Below, piece by piece: positions 23,230 through 32,307 of a stretch of 64,000 nt of DNA. The stretch covers positions 24,525,418 to 24,589,417 of the forward strand of contig CM056999.1 of assembly GCA_029891345.1 (NCBI GenBank). Reading direction: 5' to 3'. Position numbers and translations under genes: made by a program. The notes under the pieces are model-generated. The model was not told where the DNA came from, did no database searches, and saw only the letters and a program-made list of their open reading frames with translations. Within the stretch, counting starts at the first letter, position 1; every line of letters starts with the position of its first letter. This stretch comes from Dryococelus australis. Lineage: Eukaryota; Arthropoda; Insecta; Phasmatodea; Phasmatidae.

Positions 23230-25060
23230 TTATTTGTAACCACCATTACTACTTTAAAATCGTGTTCTGGGTACTACTGTTGCTACTATTAGTAAGGAAA
23301 CATTTTCGAGACTTTGACTGTGAACTATTTCAGAGTACGTTATGTTTGGTGAGTATGTAATTATTTTTCTTTTTCTTTTTTTTTTTGTTTCAGAAAGTAA
23401 AATTTTAAATATGTATTACAAGGACCGTTTCAGCAATAATTGAAGCTCAAATGGAAAACTGAAAATTGTATTCTTGTGTCAGCATTGCATATTTTTGATA
23501 CAATGATACAAAATAATGAAAGATAATTCTTTGCTATTGAGATTCTGGGGGGGAAAAAAAAAAACTAAATTTTCTAAAATATATGTTAATATAATAACAT
23601 TTCAGGAAAAGAATAATTAACAGTGTGCAGAAAAAGAAGTACATTGCATTTTTAATGCCAACAGTAGTTGATGTTCACTAGCATCTGTTACATTCTAAGA
23701 AACAACTGACGCCGTCCGCGGCTCTTACGACAGCTCTTTTTTAGAATTGTGAGCAATCTCTGGAGGAAGGTAAGCAACATGGCGGAGTAGAACCCTGGAC
23801 CTACAGCGACCTGACGAAGGCCATTAACACCAAAATCATGGTGTGAATCAGTGCAGTGTTTGTAAATGTGCACAAGGAGTATCATTCTTATTAAAGCTTT
23901 ATTTACAGTACCACTATGTCTAAAGTGAAGCCCATTACTAACAGCACTCTACAAATGAATGTCACAAAATCCCATGAAATGTAACAGGATAATACGTGTG
24001 CCAGAGTCGATGCACGTGGATGTTCAGAACTCAGCCATCCTATGATATTATGTAAAACTGTTGAGCACACCGTGCTCAAAATTATTTAATTAGTAAAGAG
24101 CCATATAAGGGCAATTTGATACCAGTATAGTAGGGAAATATTAATATTGGCATGTTGACACTCTTAGTGCGAAGCGGCACACTTGAACAGAGGAGAACGA
24201 AATTACTTTTAAATTTTATTTTTAATATTAATATGTGGTTGATATAATTCAAATTAATACTGAACATTCCTTATTCAATTTAAATTATAATCACGTCTTC
24301 ATGCTTTTCCAAAAAAGCCTGCGACATTAAATGGTTTCATAATATTTTTTTTTATAAAAATTACTGAGACATAATGTTTACAGCCTGTTATATTTTTGTA
24401 TGCATGTGCTATGGTGTCAATCAATATATATTTCATGCAGTTCTGTGTTCCATATCATAATTTCATGTTTTCCCGCAAGAGATTTTTATAGTTGGTATGA
24501 CATCGGCCACGAGATGTCGCCGACTCCAGACTACCATATTTAGTCTTGGTTCAATGGGCATCAGGGTAGGTGGAGACGACGCAGCTCAGAGGTGAAGCAT
24601 CTTTGTAACTAATCAGTAACTGCAATAATCTTATAATTCTGGAACCTTTTTCATTCATTCATGCACCTCTGAGTATACCACCCACTGGAGTAGACTCACT
24701 GCCCCTTCGGTTTATTTTGAATTTTAGCATTTTTCACACTTATGACCTTTCGCAGCTTAAGCCAGCCCAGGTCTTCGTCCTGCATGCCTGCTCAATCGTG
24801 ACTTTCCGAATAATCAGTGATTTTATTGAACTGAAATGACTCTGCCAACATTATTCTTGCTTGCAAAGCTAGTATTCAATATGTGCCAGTGTTATTATTT
24901 TTCAGAACCCAACATGTGGTGCAGACCACCTGTTCAGAGTATATGCATGTCTGTCTTTGACTTCGGGTGTTTCAGCATTGGTAAGGCGTGTTGAGGAGCC
25001 TATACATCCCAGTATGTATGTGATCGATGTAAGTCGAAAGTATTCAGTGTGTTCAGTAAC
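23230..25060. other. Unassigned AT-rich sequence left of the Polinton
   Basis: No gene seen. A hammerhead-core-like CTGACGAAGGCCATTAA occurs at 23811. Open frames at 23688-23885 and 24082-24267 have no motif. Confidence 0.35.
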
Positions 25061-25066
25061 AGCATG
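25061..25066. repeat. Left target-site duplication AGCATG
   Basis: Identical to 34015-34020. A 6-bp duplication is the standard signature of Polinton integration. Confidence 0.9.
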
Positions 25067-25211
25067 AGTAGTATAAAAACGACGATTCGAGCACAGTACC
25101 CAGTTATCAGAAAAACAATGAAAAATTAAATGCTCGAGCCATCAGAAGACCATCATAAAATTACTCTTAACTTTCTGATCCAATACATCAAATGACGATT
25201 CGGGCACAACC
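25067..25211 (+). repeat. Left terminal inverted repeat of the Polinton
   Basis: It aligns with the reverse complement of 33868-34014 with scattered mismatches and small gaps. It begins AGTAGTATAAAAACG. It contains two copies of GACGATTC followed by two variable bases and GCACA, at 25081-25095 and 25194-25208, both conserved in the right repeat. The repeated motif could be a binding site for the integrase or the replication initiator. Confidence 0.9.
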
Positions 25212-25250
25212 GAATTCACGAACACAAATAAATATCAACTGATATCTAAT

Positions 25251-26258
25251 ATGATGACGACCAAGGCAATGAAAAAGGCTAACGCAACTGATAATGTTTG
25301 GAAAGAATATAAATTTAAGAAAGATGTTTTTGTGAAAAGAAAGAACGAGAAATCTCAAGAGGAGTATGTCAAGTGTGAAACTTGTAATCACTTTTACAAA
25401 CCATCTCTCATGAGATGCCATCTTAGAAGTAGATTGCCCAAATGTCTTGCACCAATACATAATAAATCACATGAAACAATAAATGCATGGAAATTTATAA
25501 AATACCACAACATTTAATACCAAAACAGAAGTTCCCACAAGAGAAACAAGTGAAATGTGAAGCATGTAGTCACTATTACAAACCATCTCTCATAAGAAGT
25601 CACTTGAGAAGTAAAATTCATAAGTACACACTCAGATTCAGTGTAGAAGAAATCGAAACAGCATTTCAAAGTAGAATCAAGACTTATGCTGTAAAGAATG
25701 TGAATGCATACAAAGACCCAAATCATTTCCTAAACAACGTAAAAGAAACTGTCACAGAACTAATTAATAAACATTTAAAATCACTCAAAGTGAACACGAA
25801 ACTCTTCACTAAGAACAAAGCGGAATTAGTGGGAATATCGAATATGTATAAAGCTCCTTTTAAACAAAGAACGAAATTATACTGAAATCGACTAATTTGG
25901 AAGAATATTATGTCAATGGCATATCGAAAATCATAGCTGAGATGGGGGCTATCGAAGCAAAGGGATCTCAGTGGGTACTCAACAGAATATTTAAAGTAGA
26001 AGTGCAAATAAATAAATATGTACCATTCAAGGGTGGTTCTTATGTTGATCTCTCAGAAAAAATCAAAGCTAAGCAGGTGGTAATTAATGTTAAGAAGGGT
26101 TGTACAAAACTATAAATCTTATTAAATGTAAGAAACATGAACTCTATATGATCGAGTTGAGAAAAAAAAGCATTAAGTCCCAAAGATGATAAAAGATTTA
26201 TTCTTAAAGATGGAATTAATACACTACTATGGGCGACTACAAAATTGAAAAAGAGTGA
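25251..26258 (+). pseudogene. Protein-primed DNA polymerase B, catalytic middle deleted
   Basis: The ATG at 25251 opens a Lys-rich N-terminus with a C2H2-like finger (CETCNHFYKPSLMRCHLRS). After a frameshift near 25480-25520, a second near-identical finger follows (CEACSHYYKPSLIRSHLRS, about 25559-25615). Next come the conserved pre-exonuclease region of arthropod Polinton polymerases (FQSRIKTY, INKHLKSLKVNTKLF) and, after another shift near 25885, the signature WVLNRIFKVEVQINKY...GGSYVDLS (about 25975-26055). At about 26110 the frame jumps directly into the extreme C-terminus of the same family: KKHELYMIEL, then DDKRFILKDGINTLLW, stop at 26256-26258. So the exonuclease, palm, TPR and finger regions, some 700-900 residues, are missing. 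The polymerase cannot function. It is the only replication gene of the element. Confidence 0.85.
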
Positions 26259-26286
26259 TACTAAGAAAAATTATATAACAGTAAAT

Positions 26287-26316
26287 GTTTTTAATGGATA
26301 ACCATCCATTAAAAAC
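26287..26316. terminator. Perfect 13-bp stem-loop at a convergent gene junction
   Basis: GTTTTTAATGGAT, loop AACC, ATCCATTAAAAAC: arms pair perfectly over 13 bp with a 4-base loop. It lies 28 bp after the polymerase stop (+) and 23 bp after the capsid stop (-), so it could end transcripts from both sides. Confidence 0.65.
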
Positions 26317-26339
26317 TAATAACCATGCATGTTTGCACA

Positions 26340-27608
26340 CTATTGGACTTTGGTGATTCTTTCACTTTTAACATCATAAATTATGTTTCTTTGGCTTACT
26401 AGTACCACATTACAAATAGTTGTAGCTGATATTGGCTTATTAAAAACAACTGTAAGTTTCAGATTAGTTCGATCTTTTACAATAGCGGTTTTCCTGTAAG
26501 AACAATCAATCATATTGCAATGGTCTTCTCCCAATAAATGACCCAGAGTTAAAATGCAGATCATTATTATGACAATGGGTGACCACGGGTATCTAGTTTA
26601 GTCTTTGAATTTCTAAAATCATTGTAAGCAATATACATCTTATCGAAATTTGTATCAACAATGTTCAAATTCCAATTCTCTTTGGGAAACACTTCATTCC
26701 GTCCATTCTTAATATAAATATTTTTTATAAAACAAGAGTCAAACATTGAACCATGTGTGAATTGCCCAGGATCTTCTTTTCTGTTTTGCTGAAAACCAAC
26801 AATGACAAAGTCTAGCATATCGAATGGGATTGAATTGAAGTGATCTTTTATATCAAACAGAAATGAGTTTGAATTAATAGGTACTGGTTTTTCAAGACAT
26901 TGCAAATAATTAAAACCAATTGGAATTTTGGGGTGTTTGTATAATTTTGCTTTAATTATGTCTCCATAAATAGGATCATATTCAACAATTGGCCACAGAA
27001 TTTCCATTTTCTCAATAACAATTTTACCAGCATCTGGCCTATTATCATCATCAGATCCATCTGGTTTCTTTGGGGGTCTTCTGTAAAAAGAAGCACCATC
27101 ATTAGAATTTCGAATGAATGTGATCTTGTACCCACCTTTCCAGAATATCTCATTACAATCTCTCATAAACCCAAACAAATATCTTAATGGATAGGTAATT
27201 TTGTTATGCTTACCTTTCCTAACATATTTACCTAGTTCTATCCCCAACATTTGGAAGTATGCCTATTCTGATTCCGAACCTAGCAATTTATGCATCATTG
27301 TTGAAGTGATGCCAGGGTTATCAATACTTTCGATCATACAACCATGTTTAGAGATCTCTAATCTTAAGAACTGGAATGGGAAGAAATTCTCACAAAGATC
27401 AATAGTTGATGCCTTTTTATAATCTGAATTTGTATCTCTTTTACTTAGGTTATACTGTTGGTATACATAAGCTTCATTCTGATGTGAAAATGCATCGCCA
27501 ATAGGAATAGCAAACTCAATGTACTTGTATTTATTCAAATTATTTTTTGTTTGGTCGTTTGGAAAAAACAACTGATGCTCATAACTTTCAATTTTTTTGT
27601 TGGTTCAT
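26340..27608 (-). pseudogene. Major capsid protein, double jelly-roll
   Basis: Three consecutive minus-strand pieces make up one gene of about 420 codons. They are 27571-27263 (FAIPIGDAF...FPFQFLRLEISKHGCMIESIDNPGI), 27250-26567 (LRYLFGFMRDCNEIFWKGGY, IRNSNDGASFY, LDFVIVGFQQNRK, MFDSCFIKNIYI) and 26564-26340 (NMIDCSYRKTAIVKDRTNLK, ending YDVKSERITKVQ). The FGF...I.RS.ND pattern, the FVIVGFQTNR-like strand, the FDNC motif and the late IDCS block match the double-jelly-roll capsid family of arthropod Polintons. The ATG is at 27608-27606, directly after a TATATAATAA motif. Breaks are a shift in the A-run near 27592-27598, an in-frame TAG at 27263-27265, and a shift near 26567. The structural assignment is by family resemblance. 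Confidence 0.85.
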
Positions 27609-27618
27609 TTATTATATA
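27606..27618 (-). promoter_or_regulatory. TATATAATAAATG promoter-like motif of the capsid gene
   Basis: Read on the minus strand, TATATAATAA is joined directly to the capsid ATG. The identical 14-mer TATATAATAAATGA is at 28703-28716 before the acidic-repeat gene. It lies in the 22-bp gap between the integrase stop and the capsid start. Confidence 0.6.
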
Positions 27619-27630
27619 GAAAAAAAATTC

Positions 27631-28700
27631 TTAAACAGCTAAACTTTTATCAACCCAAGAACTATGACTACTATCAAAACCTAGCCATTTAATTAGCAGC
27701 TTATTTCCTTTTCTTCGCAAAACTTTTTCCACTAAGCAGTCTTTATCATATTTGGTCTTAAGCAGCTCTGGCTCATAAAAAATACCTTTAATAAGTTAAT
27801 TTTTTTTTTATTCTGTATGTCATGGGATTTGTGTGCAATACTTTACGTACCTCAAATACTTCAGTGGACCAATTTGGTGTATATCCTTTTTCAAACAAAT
27901 TTTTGCTTTTACTTATACGAACTTTATCTCCTATTGCAAACTTTGGTTTAACCATCTTTCTTTCTCCTCCACACATGTTGATTAGAATAGAACTTTCATT
28001 CTTTGCATGTACATTGATGGGTTTCATTCCGATTGTACTGTGAACAGTTTTATTGTATTCACTTATTAGTTTAGGTAAAATAACCACCCATTTATAGCTT
28101 CCCTGCACAGTAAATATCTTCGACATTTTTTCCTTCGATGTTCTATTAAATCTTTCTACAACACTTGCTTTCTTTTCTCTGTTTGTTGAATAGCGTGTTA
28201 CGTTGTTTTTGGTCATTAATGTCTTAAATGATTTACTGTAAAATTCTTCCCCTTTGTCTGTTTGTAAATGCATGGGTTTGCGATAATTCAAAATAGTTAT
28301 AAATGCTAAGGTAACATTTTCCCCAATTTTTTCTTTGATTGGTATTCTCCATGCATATTTCGAAAAAAACATCTATCACAGTTAACATATATTAAAACCT
28401 TTTGTTAATTCTGTGTATAACTTTTAAAGATCCAGAATTCATTTCGACTAAATCAGTTTGCCAAAGATCATCGATACCAAAAGATAGAACAGTTCTTCTG
28501 GGGAAATTTTTTTGCATTGGTTTATGAATTTCATTTACAATTTCGTTTTTTATACTACCTTCAGTGAATAGCGAGTTATTGGTTACACGACATCTACAAA
28601 CACATTTAATTCTTACTTTGTTATTATTGGTAAGTTTATATGAACTTAGTGTATTTTTCGTACATTTGAGACAGTATACATTTAAGTTATCATTGTTCAT
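27631..28700 (-). pseudogene. Polinton integrase, retroviral type, with C-terminal chromodomain
   Basis: The ATG at 28700 opens MNNDNLNVYCLKCTKNT with a Cys-rich N-terminal zinc region (CLKC, CVCRCR). The DDE core follows: first Asp in DDLWQTDLVEM (about 28450), second Asp in LQTDKGEEFYSKSF (about 28250), Glu in ASVVERFNRTSKEKM (about 28155). All three catalytic acids are present. A small SH3-like stretch follows (KFAIGDKVRISK). After the break at 27788-27800 there is a chromodomain-like end, CLVEKVLRRKGNKLLIKWLG then SSWVD, stopping at 27631-27633. Breaks are a TAA at about 28396, a shift in the T-run at about 28368-28374, and a shift plus stop in the A-run near 27796. The gene is divergent from the one starting at 28713, with a 12-bp gap. 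Confidence 0.9.
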
Positions 28701-28702
28701 TT

Positions 28703-28716
28703 TATATAATAAATGA
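28703..28716 (+). promoter_or_regulatory. TATATAATAAATGA motif in a 12-bp divergent promoter gap
   Basis: The 12 bases between the integrase ATG (minus, ends 28700) and the next ATG (plus, 28713) are TTTATATAATAA. The core TTATATAA is palindromic, so one TATA-like element could serve both directions. The plus-strand copy is identical to the capsid motif. The minus-strand version reads TTATATAAAATGA. Confidence 0.6.
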
Positions 28717-29766
28717 GACAACAAAAAATTGTAAACAATATAGAGAAGAATATAGAGAGAAGAAGACAGCGAATTGAAAAGTTTAAAGCTTTCAGAAAAT
28801 TTCGCCAAAATGAATATAACAATAATAAAAAACATCAACAACCATTGATAGATGTGATAGAAGATTTGGGACAAAAAATTGTACATGTAGCAAATGAGAA
28901 TAAGAACTTAAAAAAAAAAGAACTTATTCAATTTGCTGTTAAGAATTTAGACTACCCACAGACACCAAAGAAACATCTTTTGAGAGAAAACTGTTTGGTA
29001 AAACAGATACCGATGAACGCAATGACAATGGCATTAAACGCATTGACGATGACGATGAATGCTATGATGATGAACACTATGACGATGGCGTTAAACACAT
29101 TGATGATGACGATGAACACTATGACAAAGCATTGGGGCATTTGAAAACTGATATCTCACAGTTAAATATCTACAAAACAACATTTATTGATGAGAAAGTG
29201 GCCGATTTCTTAATTGACTGCAAAGACAATGTTTTTGGACTAAAGGCTGATAAAGGTAGATTGTATATTGGTGATAGCGAAGCAACATTCAACAATGACA
29301 AATTTACTGTAAAAGGACGAACATACACTGGAACTGATGGTTTGATGAAATTACTAACTAGTAAGAAAGTAACAGAAAGTGACTACACTGCAACCGACTA
29401 TGAACACTATAGTTGTATCCTAGCAGATACAAATGCAGTTTTTCAGAACAATGATCCAAATTTGGGAACACCGAACTCGAGTAAAGGGAATAAATGGAAA
29501 ATTATTGTTAAACCTATTTACGATTCCATTTTAAAAAATGTCCCTCACCTAAAAAGGGAAAATGTATAAAGAAATATACAGACTTTCCCAAAGAATACAT
29601 ATGGATGGACGATGTTAGAATGCTTATTGATCGACTTCTCGTTATTTATGGCGAAGAAAATGCTGAAAACGATAACTATTACAATGAAAAAGTTGGAATA
29701 ATGAATATGCTCAACAGCAAGTTTAATGACTTTGTTGTGAATAATCCAAAGGTATACCATATCTGA
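28713..29766 (+). pseudogene. Uncharacterised Polinton protein with coiled coil and acidic repeats
   Basis: It begins MRQQKIVNNIEKNIERRRQR, a basic predicted coiled coil. After a shift between about 28965 and 28990 there is an acidic repeat in which RIDDDDECYDDEH and HIDDDDEHYDK form two similar units (about 29045-29125). The C-terminal domain follows: NVFGLKADKGRLYIGDS, YTGTDGLMKLLTSKK, then after another shift near 29556 YIWMDDVRMLIDRLLVIYGEE, stop at 29764-29766. The last domain matches a family common in arthropod genomes with no known function (I believe it is catalogued as DUF8207), typically found with Polinton capsid genes. It is probably a virion or core component, but this is inferred from context only. 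Confidence 0.7.
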
Positions 29767-29771
29767 TACGA

Positions 29772-30152
29772 GTGTTGAACACAATACCACATACTTTTTG
29801 GGAGTCGAAGCATCACGGAAAAGGGTTACTCAATGACATAATAAATTCACTACCTTTTGAGTTGCATGCACTCGGTTATCAGTACTTAGGTCCGGGTACC
29901 AGACTAAAAGAGATAATTGAGCGTGGTGATAAACCCATTAATCCACTAGATGCGGCTGCAATGGAACATGATATAGCTTATCATCATCATAAATATCTAG
30001 CTGAAAGGCATGTAGCTGACAAAGAACTAGACAAGAAAGTGTTCAAAAGATTAAGTTCAGATGCTGATCTCAATGAGAGATTGTGGGCTGGTGTTACTGG
30101 ATCTGGGATGCATATTAAACGCAAGCTTGGCTGGGGAATTAAAATGAAATGA
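29772..30152 (+). pseudogene. Parvovirus-type phospholipase A2 domain protein
   Basis: An open frame of about 126 codons without an ATG. It is open upstream to 29745, so the start codon is lost or not AUG. The protein has a Gly-rich start (HGKGLLNDIINSLPFELH). The calcium-binding loop YLGPGT is at residues 38-43 and the catalytic helix NPLDAAAMEHDIAY at residues 57-70, with the His-Asp pair intact. A basic C-terminus (HIKRKLGWGIKMK) follows. The YLGPG...HDxAY pattern is that of the PLA2 in the VP1 unique region of parvoviruses, which opens endosomal membranes. Arthropod Polintons carry a related domain. The catalytic residues appear undamaged, unlike most genes of the element. It follows the previous gene by only a few bases. 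Confidence 0.85.
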
Positions 30153-30187
30153 TAAAATATTTGTTATAATAAATTAAGGTAAAAAAC

Positions 30188-30592
30188 ATGGTATTTCAGG
30201 ATCCTAATGAGGAATTGAAGGGTTTGAATATTGATTCTTTCCTAACGAAATACCAACTGGAATGTAAAAACAGGAAATTAAAGGAGGACAAAGGGATGAT
30301 TATCACAAATTCAGTTCCATAACTTAAGAAAATGTCCAAGGAAATTTAAACTGGTAATGGTCTGACAGTTCACAAGGGTGGATTTTTACCCTTAATTTTC
30401 GCAGTATTGGGAGCTCTAGGAACGTTAGCTGGTGGTGCATCATCTACCACTACATCAGTAATTAATGCCAAGAAGAAAAACCAATAATTGGAAGAACAAC
30501 ACGGACATAATTTAGCTATGGAGGAATACGGCAAAGGATTGAAGAAAGTTAAGTGGGGTAAGAATGTTAAAAAAAAAAGTAACTCCACTCAG
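30188..30592 (+). pseudogene. Glycine/hydrophobic membrane-active segment, upstream part of the protease gene
   Basis: The ATG at 30188 opens a frame read through three in-frame TAA codons (30320-30322, 30347-30349, 30485-30487). It holds a basic N-terminal helix region and then HKGGFLPLIFAVLGALGTLA followed by GG (about 30373-30440), a hydrophobic glycine-rich helix. After that come a Lys-rich stretch and a polar EEQHGHNLAMEEYGKG tail. In arthropod Polintons a GGFLPLL-type segment like this runs into the protease. Here an A-run at about 30568-30577 shifts the frame at that junction. The helix resembles membrane-active peptides of capsids. Function is inferred. Confidence 0.65.
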
Positions 30593-31002
30593 TAACTTTC
30601 ATATTGATAAAATGGTTAAAAAATTAAATATTAAACATTTTCGGGGTGTATTTATGATCGATGAGCTACTTAACACGCCACTCAATAATGAATGTGGGAT
30701 TGTTAATCTAGATGTTTCAACAAACTCTGGTACATGCTGGGTATAATATTGGAAAAAAGCAAACACCAAATATTATTTTGATTAATTTGGTGGAAATTCA
30801 CCCCGACAATTAACAGCATATCTCGGAAGTAATGTATCTTTATATCGATGATAGAATTCAAAATTTCAATCAAGTAACTTGTGGTCATTTGTGTGTAATT
30901 GAGTTAAATCACTTTTCACATAATTTTAACTTTCCAAAAATTATTTCACTGGTAATAAAAAATGGATATATGTGGAAATGCATTAATGAGCTCTTGGATT
31001 GA
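30564..31002 (+). pseudogene. Adenain-like cysteine protease, catalytic His lost
   Basis: The frame gives PLSNFHIDKMVKKLNIKHFR, then GVFMIDELL and ECGIVNLD, the start of an adenovirus-type maturation protease. The position of the catalytic His reads GTCWV with Cys at 30735-30737, where the family has GTHWV. The block YYFD.FGGNSPRQL follows, with a TAA at 30783-30785 and another at 30744-30746. After a shift near 30845-30850 come DDRIQNFNQ and CGHLC (30880-30894) with the catalytic Cys present. The frame ends at 31000-31002, overlapping the next gene by 41 bp. Such proteases cut capsid precursors in adenoviruses and Polintons. This copy is inactive on two counts: the His change and the stops. 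Confidence 0.85.
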
Positions 31003-31549
31003 AGATCAAATTAAAGAACACACGGACAACGATACAATTACTGAGAAGATCAATCCTAATGATTTTGTTTCCTACAAACATTTCAGCGACTTTATAGCCA
31101 CACTGACAATCAATAAAAGATCATTGGATAAAGCCTATCTTACTTACTTGGAAGTAGATAGTAATATAGATTTTGAGAAAAAAACACTAAGAAATGTGGG
31201 ATATCCCATTGCACCGATGGATGCAGTCAATTTAGAGTACTATCAGAAAAACAGAATTAACATTATTCGTTTAGTTGAATACAGTTCAAAAGAAGAAATA
31301 TTTTATTTGGATAGTAATCAAGTAGAATATTTTTGCATGAGTGATGGAACTATAGTTGAAATTATAATAAAACCAGAAAAATATAAAAGTGTTATCAACT
31401 TATACCATCAATGGAAAATAATTGACATGTATAAAACTTTTGACGTATACCCTGATGATTTAATGTTTTTTAAAATACCAAAAGCCCACAATGTACCCAA
31501 AGGTACAATTGGGTTTATTGAAATAGTTATGGTATATGAATACATTTAA
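30962..31549 (+). CDS. Fibre-like protein of unknown function, 195 residues, intact frame
   Basis: This is the longest undamaged frame of the element. The ATG at 30962 follows TAATAAAA and overlaps the protease frame. The centre (residues 63-94) reads VDSNIDFEKKTLRNVG then YPIAPMDAVNLEYY. The N-x-G-x-P...DAVN..Y arrangement is the one found in stem repeats of phage tail fibres, where it trimerises. The C-terminal part (residues 100-195) is a run of short beta-prone segments (IIRLVEYSSKEEIFYL, GTIVEIIIKPEKY, GTIGFIEIVMVYEYI) that could be a head domain. The position among virion genes fits a receptor-binding or minor capsid protein. I do not recognise a named family. Having no stop in 195 codons is notable beside its broken neighbours but could be chance. 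Confidence 0.6.
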   Translation: MDICGNALMSSWIEDQIKEHTDNDTITEKINPNDFVSYKHFSDFIATLTINKRSLDKAYLTYLEVDSNIDFEKKTLRNVGYPIAPMDAVNLEYYQKNRINIIRLVEYSSKEEIFYLDSNQVEYFCMSDGTIVEIIIKPEKYKSVINLYHQWKIIDMYKTFDVYPDDLMFFKIPKAHNVPKGTIGFIEIVMVYEYI

Positions 31550-31556
31550 AAAGATC

Positions 31557-31615
31557 AGATTATGTAAGTTTTTAGTGGAAACACTTCCATTATAAACAAA
31601 ACTTACTTATAATCT
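31557..31615. terminator. Stem-loop at the fibre/ATPase convergent junction
   Basis: The left arm AGATTATGTAAGTTTT (31557-31572) pairs with the right arm at 31598-31615, apart from a 2-base bulge, and encloses an inner AGTG...CACT pairing. It starts 8 bp after the fibre stop (+) and overlaps the ATPase stop (-, 31614-31616). Confidence 0.55.
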
Positions 31616-32307
31616 AAGAATTTAAAAACTCTTTAATTTTATTATGGTACTTACGATTATTTAACTTACGAGATATATATATTGTAACAAAACCATATGC
31701 ATTATTCCAAAATTTTGAACAGGTCTCCCTAAATTTCTCAAACGACATATCACCACCAACAAAATCACTATGAATATGTTTAAGATTTGTATCGTCTGAA
31801 TATGCAAAGAAAATGGGCAGCTCTTATAAGCTGCTTAGGTAATTTTGAGTATGTCTGGGCTAAATAGAAACAATCAATATCTTTGTGTCTACCGCGAGTA
31901 AAGTAATCCCTTGCCATATTTTGATTTTCAAGTATGATATCATAGAAAACAACCACAAACTCTTTATGACATTCATTTACATCAACCATTTCTTCATTTG
32001 ATGGAAAGAAGTATGCTATCGGTTCATTCAATAATTTTGATGCTACATCTACATCTTTCTTTAAATTGATATATTTTGGTTGGCCCAGACTTTTTGAACA
32101 CACATAGAGAAAACCAAAGTCCAACCATCACTGAGAATATATAAAATTATCTATCATAAGTGTAGTTTTTCCACTGTTACTAGTACCCATTATCAAACAT
32201 CTAATATTATTAGGTAATAATTCTCCATGACGTTTTGTCGATACAGTCTTGTCTGGTATTCTTATTTTAATATCCCAGTCTACAGGTTTCGTGTTTTTCT
32301 TGCGCAT
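31614..32307 (-). pseudogene. DNA-packaging ATPase (A32/FtsK-HerA type)
   Basis: The ATG at 32307 opens MRKKNTKPVDWDIKIRIPDK. Walker A is GTSNSGKTT at residues 41-49. After a TGA at about 32131 the frame continues WLDFGFLYVCSKSLGQPKY. A Walker B-like strand EFVVVFYDII (about 31945) has Tyr where DD is usual. Then comes the family signature RGRHKDIDCFYLAQTYSKLP (about 31840-31899), the sensor region. After a shift near 31790 the sequence is NLKHIHSDFVGGDMSFEKFR, and it ends at 31614-31616. The order fits the A32-like ATPases of Polintons, adintoviruses and large DNA viruses, which pump DNA into capsids. It is divergent from the penton-like gene (32338) with a 30-bp AT-rich gap. Confidence 0.88.

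Noticed and set aside
25064-25069. Polinton left end at AGTATAAAAA (25070) with a different target duplication
   Set aside because: With that end the flanks (ATGAGT and GCTAGC) do not match. Moving 3 bp outwards gives AG/CT ends and a perfect AGCATG duplication.
28952-29144. Met/Asn/Thr-rich ending of the plus-strand frame and Ile/Val-rich antisense frame
   Set aside because: These are out-of-frame readings of the acidic repeat after a frameshift. The real frame encodes DDDDE units.
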